Assembly: GCF_000090795.2 (NCBI RefSeq)
Contig: NW_003547049.1
Span: 11,816 to 35,169 of the forward strand
Direction: 5' to 3'
DNA from: Amphimedon queenslandica
Lineage: Eukaryota; Porifera; Demospongiae; Haplosclerida; Niphatidae
Length of the DNA: 23,354 nucleotides
The translations under genes were made by a program, and so were the position numbers. Numbering within the stretch: the stretch's first letter is position 1; every line of letters starts with the position of its first letter. Positions 1-23,354 of the stretch are shown one piece after another. The notes under the pieces are model-generated. The model was given only the letters and a program-made list of their open reading frames with translations. It made no database searches and had not been told where the DNA came from.

Positions 1-76
1 TGTTTTCAAATTTACGGTAGAATAACAACCTAGTGTAATACAAATGATGGCATTAATTTCACTATTAACATTTTAG

Positions 77-2516
77 AAACATTTGGATGCTTTTGCTAGT
101 GCGTTTGGATTCTTCTTCATCGGGTTTGATCTAATATCTCACTATTCATCTCCTCAAGATATGAAACCTCAGTTCTTTGAGATATCGGATGCTGTCCTCT
201 GGTTCTTTAAGGTATTTCTCACTCGTTAAGTGCTAAAATTATTTTTATTTCTAATAACAATTTTTAGTTTACATTTGCTAGTAATGCAGCCACTATCATT
301 GGGGGCTGTCTAGTAACAAATCGTTACAAGTTACGCCTGCCTGCTGCCTTTATCAGTGCCTTTGTCATTAGTGTAAGCTGTCAATACTCTAGTTCATGCA
401 TAAGTTATAATTATTTCTCTCGTGATTCAGGGCATTGTTCATCCTGTTGTTGCCCGTGTCATATGGTCGGACTATCAGTCTTCTCTCTCTCCGTATCGTT
501 TTTGCAATGAGAGCAATGTGTCCCAGTCTTACAACTGTGAAGCTGAGATGAGTCTACACAAAAGGCTTTATATCTTAGACTTTGCTGGTGGAGGAGCTGT
601 ACATCTCTTAGGTTTTGTTATCCCCATAAGTAATTGTTTGTATTCTTTATTTCTGTAGGAGGCGTTGCTGGACTTCTGTTGTGTCTCCTAGCAAAATTGA
701 ATAAGTATATGGATGACAAGGCTCAGTCAAACAGACCGCCTGTACATAAGTTATACTCTAGGATATTGTTAGGATATTTTTATTATTAATCAATATAGGG
801 CGAACAGTCTATTGTGGTTAGAGAAGAGCGCGAAGTTGTAAAGCCAGAGTGAGTTTCTCTCTTTTTTTTTCTATTTTTCATTAAATTTTTCTCTTGTATA
901 GAGGCTTTTGGGATTGGATGTATCCAGTTCACGGAGGAGGAGAGAGTACCAACGAAGCTGCACTTGGTGTCTTTATACTGTGGTTCTGCTGGTATGTGAT
1001 ATGAAAATGAAATCTGTATGTATGTATGTTATGTACATCCATTGAATGAGGAGTAGCTTGCTTGTTATGTATTTTCTGTGAATTATTCGACTGATAATTA
1101 CTATAGTTTTTCTCTTCAGGTTTGCTTTTAACTGCGGCTCAACTGAAAGCATTGAGTGTATGTTGCAATAACTGTGTGTGCATGATGAGGTTTTCATTAT
1201 TATTATTATAACACAATAGCTCATGAATACACTCCTTATCCTTACCATGCAATGCCTTCTATCATTGCTGTCAACATGATAATGGCTGCTGCTTCCGGTG
1301 GGATTCTTGCAGTCATGATAGCATCCTGGGCTCAGGTTTGAAAGAAAATTATTAAAAAAAAACCAAAAAAGCATTCAAGTTTCTTTCTTCAGATTCGTTC
1401 TCAGTCTGAGTCAATGAATGCAAATGAGATTGCTAATGGCGTACTCTCTGCTCTGGTGGCCATCACCTCTTCCTGTCCATTTGTAGAGTACTGGGGAGCT
1501 TGTCTGATTGGAGGTAGACCAATGCTTATAAGAAAGAATACATTGCTCATGAATATATGTATTATTATTATCAGCCATTGCTGTCATAATCTATCATGTT
1601 GGTTGCTGGTTGGAGTATAAATTGAAGATTGAAGACACAGCTAGAGTTGTACCTGTTCATGGCTTCTGGTAAGATCAACGTGACTATTAACTATAATAAA
1701 GTATTGTATGTTTGTACTAAATAAACTTTTGTTAAGATAAACTTTTTTTGTAGTGGTCTCTGGAGCATGTTAGCCGTCGCATTGTTTGTGGTGACAAAAA
1801 AGTCACTTTGTAATCTTCATGCAACATTTGAGGGTCTTTGCTACTGTAGCATAAGATTACCACCTCTGGTAAGTCTTGTCTTTAAAAAATCAATGACGTA
1901 TTTTTTCATTAATTTTTTTCTCTTCTTTTATGTAATGCAGAACTTTGGTGAACGGCTTGCTGCTCAGTTATTGGGTGCAACACTCATGATAGGTTTCACT
2001 GTGGCCATATGTGGGTTTATGTATGGGCTACTCTTCTTGATACCAATACCTAAAGTAATACCATCTCACTCTACCAGCAAGTATGGAAAATGCTGGAACT
2101 CTTGTCTGTTCTGGTAAGATTAATGAGATGAGGTGCATGGGAGAGGTTTAATTCATTTCTGTGTACTGTTGTTTAGGGTTTTTAATAAGGTTTTTGGGCA
2201 CAGTAACATCAAACTTGAGGGGAATCTCCTATTTACTGGTCCAGGGGAGATCCCAGATCCCACAGCTCGCATGATGGGGAACCTAGCTCAAAGAGACAGC
2301 GAGAATGTGCATTTATATACGAGCTTAGAAAAAAATGGAAGAGAAGGGAATGGAGATAAAAGGGAAGGAAATGGAGGAACAGCAAATTATGGTACTGTGA
2401 AGGAGACGCTTGGTACAGTTGGAACACACAATGAATCGTACCGTCGTCCAGTGTCTCCAATAACTGGATCCTCTAGAAGCAGAGGGACTAATGGCTCTGA
2501 TGAATTGATCTTATAG
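77..2516 (+). CDS. Ammonium transporter, Amt/MEP family (5' partial)
   Basis: Multi-pass membrane channel/transporter for ammonium, expected in the plasma membrane. Exons (all GT-AG): 77-211, 268-372, 431-611, 659-741, 799-848, 902-991, 1120-1157, 1220-1335, 1393-1513, 1575-1668, 1754-1868, 1941-2113, 2177-2516. They join in frame to 546 residues ending at TAG. The Amt signature DFAGGGAVHLLGG is at residues 130-142 of the visible part. It is followed by LGVFILWFCWFAFNCGS, LVAITSSCPFVEYWGACLIG and VPVHGFCG (about 333-338). His137 and His335 match the two pore histidines of AmtB-type proteins. A hydrophilic linker rich in Glu/Lys/Arg separates the two halves, and a ~120-residue polar tail (repeated EGNG, then Ser/Arg-rich) follows the last membrane segment. 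The usual AER motif after the first visible pore segment reads VTNR. The first exon(s) lie left of the window; bases 1-76 look like intron. Family assignment is firm; substrate is inferred. Confidence 0.95.
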
Positions 2517-2808
2517 AGTGTTAAGATCGTGGAACATTGTACTCTAATGCTGTCATTTGAGTGTGTGATATTAATTAATAATAATGACATGCTTTAGCCT
2601 TCCTTACATATTATAATCTATGCAAGCCAGAGCATTATTGCATACAAACCATGTGTTAAAAGAGCTTCATGTTGCTTTTACATAAAATCTGTAAAACCCG
2701 AGTTTCTGGCCTAAGATAGATTTGGATACAACTGTACATGAAGTACAAGGTAGCTGATTCATTGCTGGTTCTTTCTTTCCATTAAATATTATATGAATTT
2801 TACACAAA
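2517..2808. other. Convergent intergenic spacer, Amt / DPY30
   Basis: This 292 bp separates the stop codons of two converging genes and must hold both 3' UTRs. The only polyadenylation-like hexamer I see for the + gene is ATTAAA at 2781-2786, just 23 bp before the DPY30 stop on the other strand. Nothing else is recognisable. Confidence 0.5.
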
Positions 2809-3212
2809 TCATGAGCTCTTTTCCTTTGGATAATAATCAGTTTGATAACGTTCCTTATATTTCAGTAGGTAGGCTGCCAGATACTCAATCGGGTCAGGAG
2901 GTCTAAGAATAGGAATGGAAACATGAAGAGAAGCACTAGGATCTCTTACCTTTCCTTTGCCAGGACGGCCATGCCCTCAATCAGTATAGGGACTACAGTC
3001 TGATCAAGATAAGCTCTTGTGTTAAGTCCCATAACTTCAACTCTTGTTGGCCCTGGCTTCACTCCTGCTCTCTCTATGTCCAAATGTTGCTACAAGGAGA
3101 AACAATGAACAGAGGGGACTCGTTGTAGTACCTGGACTCTCTTGGGGAGCTGGTGTTGCTGGTCAGTCTCTTCCTTACCATTACCCCCAGCCTCCATCTT
3201 TTCAGTTGCCAT
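2809..3212 (-). CDS. DPY30: DPY30 homologue, H3K4 methyltransferase complex subunit
   Basis: Small nuclear subunit of SET1/MLL (COMPASS) histone H3 lysine-4 methyltransferase complexes, which binds ASH2L through a dimeric helical Dpy-30 motif. Exons in transcript order: 3212-3132, 3089-2950, 2902-2809. They total 315 nt, giving 104 residues (human DPY30 has 99). The Dpy-30 motif spans about residues 52-92 and contains [20 protein letters not shown] followed by [20 protein letters not shown], very close to the vertebrate motif. The N-terminal 27 residues (exon 1) are polar and not conserved, as is usual. Introns are 42 and 47 bp with clean GT-AG borders and phases that restore the motif. The start is the only ATG before the motif in this frame. 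The gene is head-to-head with the sorting nexin gene. Confidence 0.96.
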
Positions 3213-3354
3213 AGTTACACATGCACACGACCACACCCATTACAATGATAATCACGTGATATTAGATCTATGGGCGAGGCAGTTTCTGTCACGTGATTCT
3301 TCAAAAGGAGGGCGTGCCCACTACAACCAAAATACTCTCTGCAAAGACATCGAT
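3213..3354. promoter_or_regulatory. Putative bidirectional promoter, DPY30 / sorting nexin
   Basis: Only 142 bp separate the two divergent start codons, so both 5' UTRs and both core promoters must lie here or inside the first exons. Two identical palindromic E-boxes, CACGTG followed by AT, lie at 3253-3258 and 3290-3295, 37 bp apart. CACCC/GC-type boxes are at 3229-3238 and around 3310-3321. No TATA box is obvious. Promoter function is inferred from position; the motifs are read directly. Confidence 0.6.
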
Positions 3355-5683
3355 ATGGTAGGTTTTGTTAATATTTTTAATCTCACAGAGTTTATGTGAT
3401 TTATTACAGGCTAGTGAAGGAGATGCATCACCCGAGACACCGCCTTCAAAACCCAAAGTACCTCAATATTGGAATTAATTGCATATAAATTTAATATTGC
3501 AATTGTTCTCTTCCAGTCCGTGTCAGTTGATCTAACTAAAGATACTTCACTTCAGATTGATATATCTGATGCTCTCAGCGAACAAGAGAAAGTCAAGTTT
3601 ACGGTTCACACTAAAGTAAACAATCAAATAATGATAGATCTATTGGTGTGTATTTTTATGTGATTTGTATCCTTTTACTCAAGACTACGCTAAAAGCTTT
3701 CAAGAAAGCTGATTTCTCTGTCGTGAGACAGCACGAGGAGTTCATATGGCTCCACGATCAATATGTAGAGAATGAAACATTTGCAGGATATCTTGTTAGT
3801 GGGTGTGCCTAGCTAAATCAGTTTATTTTTTCTGATTCATTTGTAGATTCCACCTGCTCCTCCTAAACCTGACTTTGATGAGCCGAGACAGAAACTGAGC
3901 AAACTCCGTGAAGGTATGCAAGTGGCATAATGTCTCCATTAATTTCACTTAATCTCTCTCTCTCTCTCCCTCTCTCTCTCTCATCAGGTGAAGACACAAT
4001 GACTAAAGAAGAATACACTAAAATGAAACAAGAGCTTGAAGGGTCAGTTGTACATATTGTCCCTCTCTATCATTATCCTATTATTATTCTAGGGAGTATC
4101 TAGCTTTGTTTAAAAAGACTGTTGCAATGCATGAAGTGTTTTTGCAGCGTTTGGCAGCTCACCCTGTCTTTAGGGATGATTACAACTTCCAGACTTTCCT
4201 TGAATTTGACGGAGAGGCAAGTTCTATTTACACTTACTTACCTATTATTTTACTTCATTTTCATTTTAATTTACATTCCGTTTCAATCCTCATTCTTTCT
4301 TTATAGCTCACCGTTAGGTCTAAGAACACTCGCGAGAGGTTTGGCTCCATGTTTAAAGGTATATCAAAGTCCGTGGACGAGGGAATCATACTCAAGAACC
4401 ACAAAGACGTTGACCCCTGGTTTGAAGGAGAGAAGAAGTTTTTGACAGACTACCACACACAGTGAGGAGTGCCCAATAATGTCTCTCCTTTATCTTTAAT
4501 TATCCTCACACTTAGGGTTAAGGAAAGTACCAAACAGTCCGATCGAACTACTAAAGCTCACAAAAGACTCGCAGACTCTCTTATTGGCGTCGCTTCGTAC
4601 ATTTCACTTCTTCCGATCACTAAAGATGATCCATTATCTGGGTAAGGCTGTGTATGTACTTTATATACAAATATACATTTATTATTAATATCTTCTTAAT
4701 AGGATGTATAAGAAGACAAGTGAGACATTTGAAAAGTTGAGGGTAAGTTTTAACTAGATACAGTATATTACCATGTCAATACTCTCTCATGTTATTAGAA
4801 ACTTGAGTCACGCGTTTCAACAGACGAAGACCTCAAATTTTCTGATATCCTTCGTTATTATGAGCGAGACTCTCAAGCTGGACTGGTCAGTTCTGAGTAC
4901 CACATTATGTCACATACAGTATACATGTACATGTACACACATGTCCCACATACAGTATACATGTACATGTACATGTACATATGTACACATGTCCCACATA
5001 CAGTATACATGTACATGTACATACATTCATACGTGTACATGTACATAACTCTCTCTCTTTCTCTTTAGGATCTGCTGTATCGTAGGATGAGGAGTTTGGC
5101 TAATCTTGAAGGATCCAATAAAGCTCTTGAGAAAGCTCGTACAAAGAACAAAGGAGTCATTGAGGTACCAACCTTACCTGTACTTGTACATGTACAGTAT
5201 GTACAATGTTATAATGTCTGTACATGTACAGTATGTACAATGTATGATTTGTGTGTTTAATAGGCTGAAGCTGTACAGAAGAACAATACTGAAAAGTTTG
5301 AAAAGCTCTCTGAAAATGGCAAGCAAGGTCAGTACTGATATACTCAGCATATTCCATTATTTACATATGCTCTTGCTGTGTAGAATTGACAAGTTTCAAA
5401 GGACGCAGAGTTGCTGCTTTTAGGAAAAACCTGGTGGGTACCCACAAAAAAAGAATACACTTTTTGAAGTTTTTGCTATTTAACGTGTAGATATGATGTA
5501 GATAATGACTTACTCCTTAATCTATGTATACTCTTCCTTTTTTTAGATTGATTTGACTGAATTGCAGTTGAAGCACGCTAAGGTAATTTTTTGTTTTGTA
5601 TTGTGTATTTTATTTTTCTTAAACGTCACCAGAACCAAGTTAACATACTTAGAGCCACAATTGCTTCACTTGCTGTCCTTTAA
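3355..5683 (+). CDS. Sorting nexin of the SNX5/SNX6/SNX32 type (PX-BAR)
   Basis: SNX-BAR protein expected on early endosomes, where SNX5/6 pair with SNX1/2 for retromer-linked or ESCPE-1 tubule sorting to the Golgi. Exons: 3355-3357, 3410-3457, 3517-3615, 3684-3794, 3847-3913, 3988-4042, 4093-4216, 4307-4461, 4516-4641, 4703-4742, 4799-4885, 5069-5164, 5264-5327, 5384-5433, 5547-5582, 5633-5683. They total 1212 nt, 403 residues; human SNX5/6 have about 404-406. The PX domain covers about residues 25-170 and includes [17 protein letters not shown] and [11 protein letters not shown]. It also carries the SNX5/6-specific helical insert after [13 protein letters not shown], with [19 protein letters not shown]. 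The BAR domain covers about 185-403 ([25 protein letters not shown]). The first coding exon is the ATG alone, and intron 7 uses a GC donor. It cannot be assigned to SNX5, 6 or 32, which split within vertebrates. Confidence 0.96.
4217..4306 (+). other. GC-AG intron in the sorting nexin gene
   Basis: The 90-bp intron between exons ending at 4216 and starting at 4307 begins GCAAGT after GAG and ends TTTATAG. Joining there gives FLEFDGELTV in frame, matching the family. No GT donor nearby keeps the reading frame and the conserved residues. AG followed by GCAAGT is the strong consensus of GC-AG introns processed by the major spliceosome. Confidence 0.85.
4911..5050. repeat. ATGTAC minisatellite in sorting nexin intron 11
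   Basis: Three copies of a unit beginning CACATACAGTATACATGTAC start at 4911, 4947 and 4995 (spacing 36 and 48 bp). Each is followed by varying numbers of the self-complementary hexamer ACATGT/ATGTAC. The block fills most of the 183-bp intron 4886-5068. A smaller related pair, TGTACATGTACAGTATGTACAATGT, split as two copies, lies in the next intron at about 5187-5242. Confidence 0.9.
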
Positions 5684-5915
5684 TAACTAATACATGTCTG
5701 CCTGCTGCTGCTCTTAATTGTTGTCTGTGTCTCTTTTTTGCTGATAAATACAAACAATTATTATTATTATGGTATAAACAACAATATATATTAGTCACAG
5801 TGTTATTATTATTATTGTTACAAACAAACACTAATAATTATAATATTAATATGCAATAAGCTACTTTTAGAAATAATAATAATAAATTTGAATAATAATA
5901 ATAATAAATGTCATT
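5684..5915. repeat. Convergent spacer with TAA/TTA trinucleotide tracts
   Basis: The 232 bp between the sorting nexin and pecanex stop codons is AT-rich, with (TTA/TAA)n runs at about 5758-5768, 5802-5819 and 5872-5908. Two AATAAA hexamers on the + strand (5881-5886 and 5903-5908) are plausible polyadenylation signals for the sorting nexin. They lie within 35 bp of the pecanex stop, so the two 3' UTRs probably overlap. On the minus strand, ATTAAA reads across the sorting nexin stop (about 5679-5684). Confidence 0.6.
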
Positions 5916-19897
<13,982 letters not shown>

Positions 19898-20563
19898 TCT
19901 TTATAGAACAAGCGGCCCGTATGCTCCTACATAGAACAAGTAACAGATTGGGTCCTGGAGAGTAGCAATCTTACCACTAAAAGGAGAGTAAGAAGAGATC
20001 TCTTCTCTCGCTCCTCCTTTACTCAGTTATGCCGAGTCGACGACCTCTTTCAATATTTCACATGAGTTAGCAGTGCATCCGGATAAATAGATTAAAATAC
20101 GGTTTCATTTTATTTTTTTAGCAAAAAAAATCATCATCATGGTTTTATCATAGATAGTTTAGATACTATGATTTCATACATGATGATACAACTATCACTT
20201 AAGCTTTGTAGTTAAAAGCTTCAATAAAAATAAAGCATCTAAATTCAATTATTGACTTTTAATAATTTAAGTGAAAAATTATGCTAAATTTTTAGCTACT
20301 CAAACCAAAGGAATAAGCAGCATAATAATAAATATAAAGGTAATTAATATAGCAGTAAACTTGGTGAAAACACGAGAGAAATGCGGATACTATTCCAGCA
20401 TTACATGCCATCATGCTAATGGGCACAGGGTTAGTCCCGTTTAGCTCCGCCCATATTGTCAGCGCATATTATGCATTATGTCCGGTATTCTCATCCTATC
20501 TTCATAAATTGTCATTTTTGGACTTTGTCATAAGTATTTTCAATCTTTCATGCACTGGGAGAG
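19898..20563. promoter_or_regulatory. Divergent intergenic region, pecanex / mixed-lineage kinase
   Basis: These 666 bp separate the start codons of two head-to-head genes and should contain both promoters. The half near pecanex (19898-20050) has CTC/GAG-rich sequence; the middle (20050-20400) is AT-rich. Near the kinase start there is a GC-type box CTCCGCCC at 20445-20452. No clear TATA box or longer known motif. An upstream ATG at 20550 overlaps the kinase start out of frame. Confidence 0.5.
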
Positions 20564-20708
20564 ATGGCTAACACTGTTTCAGGAGAAGAGGAGCATCTCT
20601 CTAGCACAACCATCATCATACCCTCTACCCCGGACCCAAAAGCAAACTATCCAGGGAATCATCTTGTTACCAACAGCAGCAGCGGGAACAATGCGACTAC
20701 ACCAATGA
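20550..20708 (+). other. Overlapping upstream ORF at the kinase start
   Basis: An ATG at 20550-20552, 14 bp before the kinase ATG, opens a 52-codon frame that ends TGA at 20706-20708, inside the kinase coding region in another frame. Its context is weak (T at -3, C at +4). It is relevant only if the transcript starts upstream of 20550, which the sequence alone does not show. Confidence 0.4.
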
Positions 20709-23292
20709 TGGACCCTGGTAATGGCCCTGGCCTCTTTCCTTCCGTCACTCCCTCGCAGTCTCTCACAACAGTAGCAACAGCAGAAGTGCCAGAGGGCCAA
20801 CTCAACAAGGCATTCAAGAGAACGAGGTCTCTAGGTGGTAGTGACGGGAGCAAGAAGTCCCCCGGCGTGAAAAACATAGGTATAGTGATTGGAGATTTTA
20901 AAGGACTCTATCCAGATGAGATCACACTCACAGTTGGGGAAAGGATAGAAATACTCTCAAAAGACATGATTGTCTCCCGTAACATTGGCTGGTGGGCGGG
21001 CCGGAACTCTAAAGGTACTGTGGGAATCTTCCCAGCAGCATCCGTCAAAGTCGTCTCACAACTTGAGGCTCAATCGGACGATACCGATTTTGAATACCCT
21101 CTTGAGATACCGGCTGACGACATTAAACTAGGGGACGTTATTGGTCTGGGCGGGTTTGGCAAGGTATACAGAGCCCAGTACAAAGGAGAAGATGTGGCTG
21201 TGAAAGTCGCACGTCACACGACGTACGATACTATGAAAGCTGTTTCCGACGTCCTCTCCGAGGCAGAGAAATTTGCTCACTTAGCACATGAGAACGTTTG
21301 TGCACTGATCGGCGTTTGTTTGGTTAAAGATGTTTGCCTCGTTATGGAGTATGCTAAAGGTGGCCCATTATCGAAGATACTACACGAGAGAAATATTACG
21401 CTAACTGTGGACATTATACTGGACTGGAGTCGACAGATAACTGAGGGGATGGAGTATCTGCATCATGAGATAACACCATCATTGATACATCGTGATCTCA
21501 AATCAAGCAACAGTGAGTGTGTGTGTGTGTGTGATAACTAATTGCTCATGAATTTTAATAGCAATATGTTTTCGGTGACATAAATACTAACATGCTACAA
21601 CCAATTAGCATGCCTTATATAGTCTTTCCTCTCTACAATTGAAAATATAATTGTGGTCAGGAGTTATTGGGCCTCTCTCTCTTCTTTCTCATTCTCTCTT
21701 TCTTTTCTTCTTTCCGTGTATGTATAGTCTTGCTTCAATATGAAGTCAATCCAGCTGATCTGAAAGGAAACCTAATCAAAATCACTGACTTTGGCCTAGC
21801 CCGAGAGATAGAGAACACAACTCATCTCAGTGGCGCTGGCACTTACCCATGGATGGCTCCTGAGGTCATCAAGTCCTCGGAGTTTTCAAAAAAGAGCGAT
21901 GTTTGGAGGTGAGAATATTTGTGTATGTTTTTGTAAACTTTGAATGTGTTTCTTTAACAGTTTTGGCGTTGTACTGTGGGAGATATTAACAGGAGAAAAG
22001 CCTTACAGCGGACTTGACATGTTTGTTGTTGCTTATGGCGTTGGACACGGGACACTTACTTTGCCCATTCCAGAGCACTGCCCCCTATCATTAAGAGACC
22101 TAATGAGCTGTAAGTTGTAGCTAGGGCATACATATTACTGTTTAGAGATTTAAAGGATTTGATGACATGTGGCATACATAATTATACTGTGAAAAATGCT
22201 GTTTTTATGATGTGTAAAATGTAAAAGTCGAAATACGAGTGTTGATTGTTCTCGTATCATGTTAAAATTGTGGTATGGTGCTGTCACAGTGATTAGTTCA
22301 CTGCATCAAATGACATTTAGTCATGAACACATGGAGGTTTTCTGTTTAGCAGACATATATTTGTAGCAGACATATATTTGTAACAAACAAGTTCGTAGCA
22401 AACAAGCTTGTATAGTGTCTGTACTAATAAGAACTACCTTATTAATTGGTTTGAGTTTATTAGTATTTTTATTGAATAGAAAGTGAGTAAATGTGAGAAG
22501 CATACTGTATGAATAGTCTAACCAATGTATGAAGCATTGTTTTACATAATTATTTTGAGTTATTGTTTTTTTAAATGCATGATAATAAACAAACAAAAAT
22601 TCAAGGAATGAAAACTCTCCTACTATATGTATTGCTATAGTAACTGAAATAAAATTATGGTTTATTGTATTCAAAATGTCTTGTCATTTTCATTTACCAT
22701 TTATTATTTTGTACAATCACATAATAGGTTGCTGGAAGAGAGAGCACTCAAAGAGACCTTCGTTCACTCAAGTCAAGGAGAAATTAGTAGAAATACAAAA
22801 GACAGAGTTTCTGTACACTTCGGATGAAGAATTCAAATCACTTCAATCAACTTGGAAGAAGGAAGTCAAGATGAAATTTAATGATCTTAAAAAAGTCGAA
22901 TCGGTAAGATCCTGCTTATTACCTAACTGCTAGTAACCTTTTAACCCACTAGGAAGTTGAAAACAAAGAGAAACATTTGATACAGCAAATGAAACTGCAG
23001 GAGGAAAGGGTAATAGCAATGAAGAAAAATTTAGAGGAGAAGGAGCAAAGTCTTGTGGATATGATGGATAAAGTTCAAAAGCAACTTGAGATCATTGCAA
23101 GAGAGAGGGAGGTAAGAGGCATCATGTTCCAAGTAGTACATTATCATGATTGTTTAATCATTTGACAGAAAAGACCACCAAGAACAAAGAAGTTTTTTCC
23201 CCGTAAGATGCTCGAGTGGTTAACAATGTCATCAAGAGAGCAAAGACGTGCTAAAGCTACTGATAATAAGCTACCAAGCAAAACTATTGAAC
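20564..23292 (+). CDS. Mixed-lineage kinase (MAP3K9/10/11/21 type), 3' partial
   Basis: Cytosolic Ser/Thr MAP3K that in animals is activated by Rac/Cdc42 and drives MKK4/7-JNK signalling. Exons: 20564-21512, 21728-21908, 21961-22109, 22728-22903, 22953-23111, 23169-23292, continuing past the window (579 residues visible). Residues 1-100 are a Ser/Thr/Pro/Asn-rich leader. About 105-166 is an SH3 domain (GDFKGLYPDEITL, IGWWAGRNSKGTVGIFPAASV). The kinase domain starts near 186: GLGGFGKV 194-201, VAVK with Lys214, helix-C Glu233, HRDLKSSN 309-316, DFG 337-339, APE 360-362. All catalytic residues are present. Thr347 and Ser351 fall where MLK3 has activating Thr277 and Ser281. After the kinase come the leucine-zipper helices (about 470-538) and RPPRTKKFFPRK, as in MLKs. 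The CRIB motif would lie downstream. SH3 before kinase plus zipper excludes DLK/LZK, ZAK and TAK1. The start ATG has G at -3 and G at +4. Confidence 0.95.
22110..22727 (+). other. 618-bp kinase intron, nothing recognisable
   Basis: AT-rich intron splitting the kinase domain between LRDLMS and CCWKREHSKRP. The only structure is a short tandem repeat near 22350-22410: AGCAGACATATATTTGTA twice, then two copies of a AACAAACAAG-type unit. No coding signal on either strand. Confidence 0.7.
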
Positions 23293-23354
23293 GTAAGTGA
23301 AAACAGTATGTACATGTTAAGTATAGGCTGTAACTAACTATAGTACATGTACAT

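Noticed and set aside
973..1374. 133-codon minus-strand open frame opposite the Amt gene
   Set aside because: Antisense shadow of Amt exons and introns with no recognisable protein sequence.

Overview
The window reads as animal nuclear DNA from a compact, AT-rich genome. Genes are cut into many exons, mostly by 45-130 bp GT-AG introns, lie very close together, and carry short palindromic ATGTAC-type repeats in their longer introns. Keeping an Amt-type ammonium transporter (lost in vertebrates) beside animal-type MLK, SNX5/6, pecanex and DPY30 genes points to an invertebrate. The intron style and repeats remind me of a demosponge such as Amphimedon, but that is inference.

Layout: (1) 77-2516 (+), the 3' part of an Amt/MEP ammonium transporter, 13 exons visible, 5' end outside the window. 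(2) 2809-3212 (-), a complete three-exon DPY30 gene (104 aa). (3) 3355-5683 (+), a complete 16-exon SNX5/SNX6/SNX32-type sorting nexin (403 aa), head-to-head with DPY30 across 142 bp. (4) 5916-19897 (-), a complete pecanex gene. I could join 29 coding exons in frame from ATG to stop (4992 nt, 1663 aa). (5) 20564-23292 (+), the 5' part of a mixed-lineage kinase (SH3, kinase, leucine zipper), head-to-head with pecanex across 666 bp and running off the right edge.

The five genes do not form a pathway or operon: they cover ammonium transport, histone H3K4 methylation, endosome-to-Golgi sorting, a multi-pass membrane protein linked to Notch, and MAP3K signalling to JNK. The neighbour pairs are convergent (Amt/DPY30, SNX/pecanex) or divergent (DPY30/SNX, pecanex/MLK), so shared promoters and shared 3' ends are the main regulatory consequence.

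Repeats are concentrated in pecanex introns. They include two diverged tandem arrays of one ~180-bp family, two related MITE-like elements (one between 93-bp direct repeats), a purine tract with strong G-quadruplex potential filling most of one intron, and microsatellites touching splice sites. I saw no tRNA, rRNA, CRISPR or viral sequence, and nothing that amounts to a new multi-gene system. The points of most interest are repeat families and splice-site structure.
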